A stretch of 64,000 bases of DNA from the NCBI RefSeq assembly GCF_011100465.1, contig NZ_CP049740.1:1604001-1668000 (forward strand), written 5' to 3'. Position 1 is the first letter of the stretch. The number at the start of each line of letters is the position of its first letter. Made by a program: the position numbers and the translations under genes. The notes beneath the pieces are model-generated. The model worked only from the letters and a program-made list of their open reading frames with translations. It had not been told where the DNA came from and did no database searches. Shown in pieces: positions 56,801-64,000 of the stretch. The DNA comes from Jeotgalibaca arthritidis (lineage in GTDB: Bacteria > Bacillota > Bacilli > Lactobacillales > Aerococcaceae).

Positions 56801-58164
56801 AAAGTATATTTAGAGTTGCCTCTGCTAACATTTTCAGTTTAGGTAGTAGTTTTATTTTAGGTTTTATATTACCTATATACATCAGTACATTTGATTATGG
56901 GAAATATAAAGAATTTACGTTGTATTTAACATTTATTTACATTTTTAATATTGGATTTAACGATGGAATCTACATTAAATACGGTGGTAGTAATAAATTT
57001 GATTTAAATCTTAGCGAACTGAATTCAGAAGTTAAGTTTATAAAAACTTTTCAAACAGTTATGTTTGTTGCTGTTTTAGCTTTTGCGCTTCTTAAACAAG
57101 ATATTGTTTTGCTATATTTTTCAATAGCTACATTTTTAATGAACTTAATTCAGTTCCACAAAAATTTATTACAAGCGATTGGAGAATTCAAAGATTACTC
57201 TAAATTAAATATGTATAATACGATCTTTAATGTTTTGATGATGATCATCGCAATATTTTTAGTTTCAAGAAATGACTATTCTGTATATATCTTTGCTCAC
57301 GTTTTTGCTTTGTTATTAGCATATATTTTTTATGAAATTAACTTTAGAAAAACATTTAACTTTAAAAAAGAAAAAGTTAGAAAACTATCTGCTGAAGATA
57401 TTTATCATTTATTCAAAGTAGGAATTGTTATCTTACTTTCAAATATGATTGTTACCTTTATAGCGAATATTGGGTCCTGGTTTGTAAATTTTGGTTTTTC
57501 GACAGAGGAGTTTGCTCAATATTCATTTTCTACATCGTTGTTAAATATTATTCTATTAGTTGTCAATGCAATTAGTCTGGTTTTTTATAACTTAATCGCA
57601 AAAAAAGAAGATCAAGAGATGTTAATAAATTTGAAAAAGATATTATTGCTGATTGGATGTTTTGGAGGTTTAGGCTTTTTCGTATTTAGCTTTATCATTA
57701 CAAACTATATTTCCAAATATGTACCAGCCTTAGCAATACTATCTATAACATTTATTTCGATACCGTACATTATGGAATCAAATGTCATTTTTAACAACAT
57801 TTATAAAACAAGAAATAATAAAAAACAGTATTTGAAAGATATGCTAGTTTTTTTAGCAATCGCAATAACTTTAATTGCAATAACTTCATCTATTTCTTCA
57901 AAAATGGAACACATAGCGATGGCTACTACTCTTTCCTACTTAATATGGTACTTTATAGTAACCAACTTTAAATATCGGTATTTACGTGATGGAATAAAAG
58001 AAAGCATATTTATTCTTTCTCACATTATTATCTTTTATATATGTGCGAATCTTCTTTCTTTACCTATAGGGTTTATATCATATTTCTTATATGTATGTGT
58101 GATTTTACTGTTGTATAAAAAAGAACTTTCTGAGATGGTAAGTAAATATATGAGGCAAGCGTAG
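56788..58164 (+). CDS. Oligosaccharide flippase, Wzx-like (cluster B)
   Basis: A 458-residue polytopic protein of the MOP superfamily, with about twelve to fourteen helices. VASANIFSLGSSFILGFILP and ISTFDYGKYKEF form the usual opening; YIFNIGFNDGIYIKYGG follows. TTG start, AAGGAGG seven bases upstream. Unlike the cluster A flippase beyond general fold, which again suggests two repeat units. Confidence 0.85.
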   Translation: METLKSIFRVASANIFSLGSSFILGFILPIYISTFDYGKYKEFTLYLTFIYIFNIGFNDGIYIKYGGSNKFDLNLSELNSEVKFIKTFQTVMFVAVLAFALLKQDIVLLYFSIATFLMNLIQFHKNLLQAIGEFKDYSKLNMYNTIFNVLMMIIAIFLVSRNDYSVYIFAHVFALLLAYIFYEINFRKTFNFKKEKVRKLSAEDIYHLFKVGIVILLSNMIVTFIANIGSWFVNFGFSTEEFAQYSFSTSLLNIILLVVNAISLVFYNLIAKKEDQEMLINLKKILLLIGCFGGLGFFVFSFIITNYISKYVPALAILSITFISIPYIMESNVIFNNIYKTRNNKKQYLKDMLVFLAIAITLIAITSSISSKMEHIAMATTLSYLIWYFIVTNFKYRYLRDGIKESIFILSHIIIFYICANLLSLPIGFISYFLYVCVILLLYKKELSEMVSKYMRQA

Positions 58165-58194
58165 AGCTTGTTATTTTAAGATGAGGAGACTATT

Positions 58195-59235
58195 ATGAAC
58201 AACCAAATAATGATATCTGAATTATCTAATTTCTTTAAAAAATTCAGAAAAAGTCTAGTTGTATTAACGATTTTATTTACTGTTATTATTTTTGGAGGAT
58301 CAATTGGGTTAAGCTATCTAAATAGTAGTAATACTGACGAAGAGTTACCAATTTCAGATACCAAAGAAAGTAATCCTGGTATTTTTAGAATGTATGTGGA
58401 ACAAGAAGACGGTACAATTTATATTAACTCTATGATTATAGAAGAGTATATGCTTCTACCTGATGTTCTAGAGAAAGCTGAGAAAGAAACTGGTGTTGAA
58501 ATAACAGATGTGTTGCTAGAAGAAGTTAGAAACGATTTTCAAAAGACACAATATGATAGAGGTGTTTTAGGTTTATCGAGAAATGGTTCTACACATATAT
58601 TTACGTTTATTGCTAATGTAGGAACAGAAGAGGAGAATCTAAAAGTTTCTGAATTCTTTTATGATTATATACTATCTGGCGAAATCAACATGCTAGATAA
58701 TAAATTAGTTTATATTGTATCGGAACCAGAAATTTATGATTCAGAAAGTTTCGCTGCTAGTGATATTGAAGCAATTCCTGAATTTAGCAGAGAAGAATCA
58801 TTTAATTTAAAAAATCTAGTGTTAACATTGGTTGGAAGCGTAATTGCTGCTGTAATGTTAGCAGTTTTGATTACTATTGCTAAAATATTCAGTTCTAAAA
58901 AAATAACATATGCATTTTCTTACAGTGTAGCTGATCGAGACCGTTTAATCTTATTAAATGATAATACTGAGAAAAATCTAATTAGGTTATTGCAAAATGA
59001 AAATAATCCGGTTATTTTATTAAGTGAATTTGAGATTGAAGAAACGTTAAAAGATAAAATAGATAATGTGACTAAAGCTATTTATATAAATGATCTTAAT
59101 GAGCTTGCTACTGATGTAGAAATTACAACACCATACATTTTTGTTGAAAGAGAAAAAACAACAAAGAAATGGTATAAAAAACAATTTAAGGCTGTACATC
59201 TGTATTGTGAAAGTATTACTATTTTACATAAATAA
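58195..59235 (+). CDS. Wzz-like membrane protein without kinase domain
   Basis: A 346-residue protein with the chain-length-determinant layout: a helix at about residues 20-43, a 160-residue extracellular region and a second helix at about 206-232, then a cytoplasmic tail of about 110 residues. The tail contains VADRDRLILLNDNTEKN and NPVILLSEFEI, suggesting a degenerate nucleotide-binding-like fold but no Walker motif. I do not recognise a named family. As last gene of cluster B it could modulate chain length together with the Wzd-like protein at 27713. Confidence 0.55.
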   Translation: MNNQIMISELSNFFKKFRKSLVVLTILFTVIIFGGSIGLSYLNSSNTDEELPISDTKESNPGIFRMYVEQEDGTIYINSMIIEEYMLLPDVLEKAEKETGVEITDVLLEEVRNDFQKTQYDRGVLGLSRNGSTHIFTFIANVGTEEENLKVSEFFYDYILSGEINMLDNKLVYIVSEPEIYDSESFAASDIEAIPEFSREESFNLKNLVLTLVGSVIAAVMLAVLITIAKIFSSKKITYAFSYSVADRDRLILLNDNTEKNLIRLLQNENNPVILLSEFEIEETLKDKIDNVTKAIYINDLNELATDVEITTPYIFVEREKTTKKWYKKQFKAVHLYCESITILHK

Positions 59236-59242
59236 TAGAGGA

Positions 59243-59279
59243 AAGATTCGTTGATTAGCAATAATCAAGAATCTTTTTT
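59243..59279 (+). terminator. Rho-independent terminator
   Basis: AAGATTC-G-TTGATTA (59243-59257) pairs with TAATCAA-GAATCTT (59262-59275), with one bulged G, followed by TTTTTT. It closes EPS cluster B. Confidence 0.88.
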
Positions 59280-59346
59280 GTTTCCATTTTATGAATTTTT
59301 CAGAAAGTGAAATAATATGTTATGCGAAAAAGGTTAAAAATTAGAT

Positions 59347-59362
59347 AGTATAATGTTATACT
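59347..59362 (+). promoter_or_regulatory. Promoter -10 inside a perfect palindrome
   Basis: TATAAT at 59349-59354 lies within AGTATAA-TG-TTATACT, a perfect 16-base inverted repeat, 40 bases before the amidase start. The overlap of -10 and palindrome suggests binding of a dimeric regulator, though chance in AT-rich DNA is possible. No good -35 seen. Confidence 0.5.
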
Positions 59363-59394
59363 GATTTAGTAATAAAATTATTGGAGGTAAAAAA

Positions 59395-62070
59395 TTGATT
59401 AAAAAGAGTAGATGGATTTCTAGTTTGCTTGTATTCCAGTTACTTTGCGCACCGGTTCCTAATATATTGGCTGTTGTTACAGATAATAATATTGAAACCA
59501 CGTCAGTTGTAGAAGAAGACCGTCAAGTTTTTATTGACTCGCATATAGATATAGCAAATGAGGTAGGACTTCGTTTGCACGTGTTGCCAGAACTTATTAT
59601 TTCGGAAATGGCAATTTTAAGCGATTGGGGCAATCATGACTTTGTCCTAAATAACAATTATTTTGCTATGGTAGACGAAGAGGGAACATATAAAGAATAC
59701 CCCAGTATAGAGGATTCGATAGAAGACTTCTATATAAACATTAATTCTAATGTTATAGGTGTAGAATCTTTAGATGATGTCATTGAATTAATAGAAGATG
59801 ATGCTTATAAAGTTTTAGTGTCGGATGTTCTAACAAACTACGATTTGAGTTATGAAAATGATGAAGTCGTAGAAGAGCCTAAAGAAGAAGCTTCAGAGAG
59901 TGATAATTCTGAAGAATCAGCTACTGATATTGAAAATTCAGAATCAGAACTTATAGAAGATGTTATCGAGGAAGATATCCAAGAGAATATTGAAGTTGTT
60001 GAAGAAAAAGAAGAAGTAGTTCAAGAAAGTTCTCCAAAAAAATTAGCAAGAGTTTTTATTGCTAATGACATTTTAAATGAAAAGAATACGAGCTATGCAG
60101 CAAGGATAAGAGACTATAGCTTCGATATATATACTTTGCCTGAAGAATTGATAAATGCTAAAAAAGTTGCAAATGCTACAAGTCATAAAAATAGTAATTT
60201 TGTAATAACTAAAGAAGCGGAAACACTTAATGGAAAATATAGTTATCTAACTTTATATGGAAAAGATATTGGTTGGATTAAAACGAATGCACTTGAACCG
60301 GAGGTAACAATTAGCACGAAAAATGTTACTTATGGGGCTCAAATTGTAGCAAAGAATAACACAGTAGATACGTTACCATATGGTTTAAATGGGTTTAAAA
60401 CTTTACACCGCACAAGCGAATTTCTTGGAAATAACATTGTAGTTACACAAGAGATGGTAACAAGAAGAGGGACTTTTGCATATGTCTATCGCTATGGCAA
60501 GGAGTTAGGTTGGGTAGATATTAATGCACTATCAAAAGAAGTTATCAATAAAAGAATAAAGGTTAATTATGCAGCCAAAATTGTAGGTGTAAATAATACT
60601 ATTGATACGCTACCATACGGTATAGAAGGATTTTCAACAATTGGAAGATCACCGGATTACAAAAATGTAAAAGTAATTGTGAATGAAGAAGCTACTACAA
60701 GCAGAGGAACTTTTGCATTGATATCTATAAATGGAAAAGAAGTAGGCTGGATAGATAAAAAAGGTCTTGAAATTGAAACAGTTTTAAAAACGACTAATGT
60801 CAACTACGCTGCAAAAATAAGCACTAAAAATAATACGATAGATACACTCCCATATGGTGTATATAATTTTAAGACAATTGATCGCACATCAAAGTATTAC
60901 AATAAAAATATTGTGGTTTCTCAAGAAAAAGAGACAAGTAGGGGAACTTTTGCTTTAATATCAATTAGTGGAAAAGAAATAGGTTGGGTAGATACTAACG
61001 CATTAAGCCCAGAAGTTATCACTTCTACAAAAGGGGTTCATTATGCTGCTAGAATTGTTACCAAAAACAATTCAATAGATACATTACCATATGGGGTTAG
61101 AGGGTTTACAAAAATTGCTGCTTCATCTCAATATTATGGTACCGATATTGTTGCTACTGAGGAAGTTGTAACCGTTAGAGGAACGTTTGCGAAAGTTTAT
61201 AGATATGGTAAGCTATTAGGCTGGATTGACACTAGAGCTCTTAATAAAGAAACAGTTAGCTCTACTAAAAAGACAAGCTATACAACTATAATTAGTAAAA
61301 CTGGATTTACGATTGATACATTACCATATGGTATTTCAGGTTTTAAAAATGTAGCAAAATCAGCGCAGTATTTAAAGCAAAAGGTTACTGTTGTAGAGGA
61401 AAAAACAACACGTAGAGGAACCTTTGCTTTGATTAAAGTAAATGGTAAAGAGTTAGGTTGGCTTGATACCAAAGCATTTGGATATACTGTTTTTATTGAT
61501 CCTGGTCACGGCGGTTCCGATCCTGGGGCGACTTATTATGGCGTTCAAGAAAAGAAAATCAACTTGCAAGTTTCACTAAAACTACAAAAACTCTTACAAA
61601 ATATGGGATACAATGTCATAATGTTAAGAACAACTGATACATCATTTGACTTTAAAACAGAAAGATCTAAAATTGCTAATGCAAGTGGGGCCGATATTTT
61701 TGTAAGTGTCCATCACAATGCGATGCCTAATAATTCGACAGCACATGGTATTGAAACTTACTACTATGAGTATGATCCAGATTATCCTTCAAAAATAAAT
61801 GGAGCTTTTCATAATGATCCACAAAGAATTTTACAAAGCTCAAAACTTGCTAATTCTATTCATAATAGTTTAATTAGTAGTACAAAGGCATACAATCGCG
61901 GGGTAAGAAGAGATACCTTTGCTGTTCTTAGAGAAACAGCGATTCCTGCTGTATTGTTAGAATTAGGCTATATGAGTAATCGAAATGAACTTAATAAATT
62001 GACTACAGATAGTTACCAAAATACGCTTGCACAAGCGATTGCTAAGGGTATTGATAATTATTTTAAATAA
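59395..62070 (+). CDS. Secreted N-acetylmuramoyl-L-alanine amidase with six GW-like repeats
   Basis: An 891-residue cell-wall hydrolase. A signal peptide (KKSRWISSLLVFQLL, cleavage around residue 27) precedes a glucosaminidase-like domain (about 40-145) in which the usual catalytic 'LES.WG' reads ILSDWG, so the Glu is missing. An acidic linker (about 155-212) leads into six GW/SH3-type modules (about 216-698), each with a 'DTLPYG'-like and a 'GW.D..AL'-like core; these bind lipoteichoic acid or wall glycans. The C-terminal Amidase_3 domain has zinc ligands in DPGHGG, EKKIN and SVHHNA and the catalytic Glu in LLELGYMSN. TTG start with TTGGAGG upstream. Confidence 0.92.
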   Translation: MIKKSRWISSLLVFQLLCAPVPNILAVVTDNNIETTSVVEEDRQVFIDSHIDIANEVGLRLHVLPELIISEMAILSDWGNHDFVLNNNYFAMVDEEGTYKEYPSIEDSIEDFYININSNVIGVESLDDVIELIEDDAYKVLVSDVLTNYDLSYENDEVVEEPKEEASESDNSEESATDIENSESELIEDVIEEDIQENIEVVEEKEEVVQESSPKKLARVFIANDILNEKNTSYAARIRDYSFDIYTLPEELINAKKVANATSHKNSNFVITKEAETLNGKYSYLTLYGKDIGWIKTNALEPEVTISTKNVTYGAQIVAKNNTVDTLPYGLNGFKTLHRTSEFLGNNIVVTQEMVTRRGTFAYVYRYGKELGWVDINALSKEVINKRIKVNYAAKIVGVNNTIDTLPYGIEGFSTIGRSPDYKNVKVIVNEEATTSRGTFALISINGKEVGWIDKKGLEIETVLKTTNVNYAAKISTKNNTIDTLPYGVYNFKTIDRTSKYYNKNIVVSQEKETSRGTFALISISGKEIGWVDTNALSPEVITSTKGVHYAARIVTKNNSIDTLPYGVRGFTKIAASSQYYGTDIVATEEVVTVRGTFAKVYRYGKLLGWIDTRALNKETVSSTKKTSYTTIISKTGFTIDTLPYGISGFKNVAKSAQYLKQKVTVVEEKTTRRGTFALIKVNGKELGWLDTKAFGYTVFIDPGHGGSDPGATYYGVQEKKINLQVSLKLQKLLQNMGYNVIMLRTTDTSFDFKTERSKIANASGADIFVSVHHNAMPNNSTAHGIETYYYEYDPDYPSKINGAFHNDPQRILQSSKLANSIHNSLISSTKAYNRGVRRDTFAVLRETAIPAVLLELGYMSNRNELNKLTTDSYQNTLAQAIAKGIDNYFK
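60300..61490 (+). repeat. Tandem GW-module coding repeats (about 240 bp units)
   Basis: Five consecutive units of about 78-80 codons repeat the pattern 'YGAQI/YAAKI ... NN-DTLPYG ... RGTFA ... GWVD' within the amidase gene; the copy before them (from about 60042) is more divergent. The units differ at many positions, so they are ancient, but could still recombine. Confidence 0.8.
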
Positions 62071-62080
62071 TTATTAAAAT

Positions 62081-62126
62081 AAATAGGAAGCTGTTTTTGT
62101 AAATATACAAGAACAGCTTCCTATTT
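62081..62126. terminator. Long hairpin between the two wall-hydrolase genes
   Basis: A 15-bp perfect stem (62081-62095 with 62112-62126) with additional TTGTA/TACAA pairing at its tip. Only a short T stretch follows, and the ribosome site of the next gene begins 2-3 bases later. It may terminate in both directions or influence translation of the downstream gene. Confidence 0.7.
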
Positions 62127-62147
62127 ATAGGAGAAACGGAGAAAACG

Positions 62148-64000
62148 ATGAAGAAAAAGAATAGACTAAGTGCACTGGTTTTATTTTCAAGTTCTATTGT
62201 TCTTAGTACATTTACAGAAGAACCAATTGTATATGCTGATACAGTAGACCAAACAAGTATTTTAGAATCAGAAGAAAAAGTGTCGGTTATTGAACAGGAA
62301 GAAACAATATTAATTGAAGAAGAATATTTGTTAAATCTTGAAATCAATGAAGATAAAACTGAAATTAAAGGCGAAACAAATCCAGGTTTAAGTATTCTAT
62401 TAACCATTGATGATGGGGAGTTTAGTACCATCATTCCTGATGAGATAGGTCAATTTACAATTGATTTACTTAGTTATTCAGAAAGTAAGGTTTTGAAATT
62501 TGATGCTATAGATGAAGAGTCAGATGTAAAAATTAGTAAAGAACTAAAAATAACCGACTCCCAAAGAGAAGTATTATTGGCGCCTATTATTATTGATGAA
62601 AGTGAAGCAATGATTTTTGGACAATCATTGCCAGATAAAACAGTTGAAATTTGGCAAAATGACATGTTAATTGAAACTGTTATGACAGATGAACTAGGTC
62701 AATTTTCTTTTGAAGTAAGTGAAGAATTCCACAATATTGACTTAGTATTCTACACAGTATCTGATCAGGGAGAAAAAAGTGAAGCTACTGTATACAAAAA
62801 AATAGTTGAAGTTGAAGAAGAAAATGACAGCATAGAAATACCCGGAAAAAGTGAAGATGAAAAAAAAGAAGATACAGTAGTTGAGAAACCTGTGACAGAT
62901 GTTCAACAGCCGAAAAGCGAGATAAAGGAAGTTGCACCAATAGCAAAGATAGTTGTTCAAAAAGCTAAGATAGCTGAAGTAAATGGAAAGACTTATCATT
63001 ATGTTCAATCAGGCGAGACACTATCTAAAATAGCTACTGCGTATTCCACAACAGTTGATCAGATTTTAAAATGGAATCCAAATATAAAGAATGCAAACCT
63101 TATTAGCACAGGTGATTTAATTAGTGTTGACGGAGTGAACGTCTATGATCAAATAGATAAAGAAAAGAAAACATTCTCTACACCGAGTGATTTCATAAAT
63201 TATATTTCACCAATTGCTCAAGAATTAGCAGCTAAAAATAATATATATGCCTCAGTTATGATTGCTCAAGCTGCACATGAGTCTGGATGGGGGAAAAGCG
63301 CATTAGCTACTGTTGGTAATAATCTGTCAGGTGTTAAGGGTAGCTATAATGGTAATTCCATTGTAATGTTAACGTGGGAAGAGGTTAACAATGAAGTTAT
63401 TTGGATTCAAGATTACTTTAGACTTTATTCATCATATAGAGAGGCATTGTTAGACTACGTAGATAAAATTAAAAATGGCGTCTCTTATAATCCAGAGATT
63501 TATAAAGGTGCGTGGGTTGAAAATACAGCTTCACATATGGATGCAACAGAGTGGTTGACCGGGAGATACGCAACAGATTCAAAATACGGTTCAAAATTGA
63601 ATGCGACAATCTCTACAAATAATCTAACTCGTTTTGATACGCATGTAAAAATTACAAATCCTATAACAGAACAATATACAACGAACTATAAAGCAAGAAT
63701 TGACAAAAAAAATATTACAATTTACTCTGAGCCATACGGAACTGCTAGTTATGAATCACTAGGAAATACTAATAAATATATAGGGCAGACTATTACAGTA
63801 AAACAAGAAAAAATTAATAATTTAGGTACATGGTCGAAAATGTATTTAGGGAATACCTTTATAGGTTGGGTAAAGAAATCAGATTTAAGTACTGATGTTG
63901 TTAAATCCTCGAAAACCGTAAATTATGCTGCTAAAGTAACGTCTGGATCTTATACGATTCAGACTGACTTTTTAGATAATTCAAATACAATTAGTAGCTC
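62148..64000 (+). CDS. Secreted LysM/glucosaminidase autolysin, 3'-truncated by the window
   Basis: The open frame runs from ATG 62148 to the window edge, about 617 codons, without a stop. A signal peptide (KKKNRLSALVLFSSSIVL) is followed by an acidic region, two Big/adhesin-like beta modules (about 60-210, with 'I.G.T.PG..I.L' and 'LPDKTVEIWQN'), a charged linker, a LysM motif (YHYVQSGETLSKIATAYS, about 283-326) and a glucosaminidase domain (about 348-490), whose catalytic Glu is seen in AHESGWGKS. GW-like modules begin at about residue 515 (YKARIDKKN, FIGWVKKSDL). It cleaves peptidoglycan glycan strands. In contrast to the amidase upstream its glucosaminidase site is intact. AGGAG upstream. 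Confidence 0.9.
   Translation, partial: MKKKNRLSALVLFSSSIVLSTFTEEPIVYADTVDQTSILESEEKVSVIEQEETILIEEEYLLNLEINEDKTEIKGETNPGLSILLTIDDGEFSTIIPDEIGQFTIDLLSYSESKVLKFDAIDEESDVKISKELKITDSQREVLLAPIIIDESEAMIFGQSLPDKTVEIWQNDMLIETVMTDELGQFSFEVSEEFHNIDLVFYTVSDQGEKSEATVYKKIVEVEEENDSIEIPGKSEDEKKEDTVVEKPVTDVQQPKSEIKEVAPIAKIVVQKAKIAEVNGKTYHYVQSGETLSKIATAYSTTVDQILKWNPNIKNANLISTGDLISVDGVNVYDQIDKEKKTFSTPSDFINYISPIAQELAAKNNIYASVMIAQAAHESGWGKSALATVGNNLSGVKGSYNGNSIVMLTWEEVNNEVIWIQDYFRLYSSYREALLDYVDKIKNGVSYNPEIYKGAWVENTASHMDATEWLTGRYATDSKYGSKLNATISTNNLTRFDTHVKITNPITEQYTTNYKARIDKKNITIYSEPYGTASYESLGNTNKYIGQTITVKQEKINNLGTWSKMYLGNTFIGWVKKSDLSTDVVKSSKTVNYAAKVTSGSYTIQTDFLDNSNTISS

Noticed and set aside
60300-61490. Regular repeats as a possible CRISPR array
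   Set aside because: The repeats are about 240 bp, in frame, and encode GW modules; there are no short identical repeats with unique spacers.

Overview
The window is low-GC DNA with strong AGGAGG-type ribosome sites, frequent TTG starts, Gram-positive EPS regulators (Wzd/Wze/PHP phosphatase), LCP-family ligases and GW-repeat autolysins. This points to a Bacillota of the order Lactobacillales; a Carnobacteriaceae-like genus is my inference. No rRNA, tRNA or CRISPR array was seen.

Layout. (1) 1-4412: end of a sugar-utilisation operon (GH105-type unsaturated glycuronyl hydrolase, GRP sugar permease, internally deleted GH38 mannosidase, KdgF-like cupin), closed by a strong terminator. (2) 4603-5244: IS30-family remnant and a promoter region. 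(3) 5245-25795: EPS cluster A. It holds the only initiating sugar-phosphate transferase of the window, four glycosyltransferases, a UDP-L-FucNAc pathway (fnlABC), an EpsG-type polymerase, a Wzx flippase, an ATP-grasp/DegT-like/GNAT trio, and then an unusual block: 3-hydroxyacyl-CoA dehydrogenase, SCP-x thiolase, sugar aminotransferase, rmlA and rmlB. (4) 25796-27712: decayed DNA with a fragment of an Abi-like gene cut by a broken IS30 copy. (5) 27713-59235: EPS cluster B. It has the chain-length/tyrosine-kinase/phosphatase module, a membrane UDP-GlcNAc 4,6-dehydratase, a uronate-sugar segment wrecked by a three-level nest of insertion sequences, two LCP proteins, galE, a TviB-type dehydrogenase, galU, a frameshifted ugd, three glycosyltransferases, a second fnlABC, a Wzy, a Wzx and a Wzz-like protein. 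(6) 59395-64000: two secreted cell-wall hydrolases, the second running off the window.

How it works together. Each cluster has its own Wzx and Wzy, so the locus looks built for two polysaccharides, or one composite one, both using N-acetyl-L-fucosamine. They share one kinase/phosphatase module and one initiating transferase. Cluster A additionally appears equipped to make a dTDP-4-amino-4,6-dideoxyhexose and, by inference, to decorate it with a 3-hydroxyacyl group made by the HAD/thiolase pair, as in anthrose or Pseudomonas viosamine. I consider this the most novel system here.

Decay is conspicuous. UDP-glucose dehydrogenase, the UDP-glucuronate 4-epimerase and a galacturonokinase-like GHMP kinase are all broken, so the UDP-glucuronate/UDP-galacturonate branch is probably lost in this strain, unless the two single-base lesions are sequencing errors.
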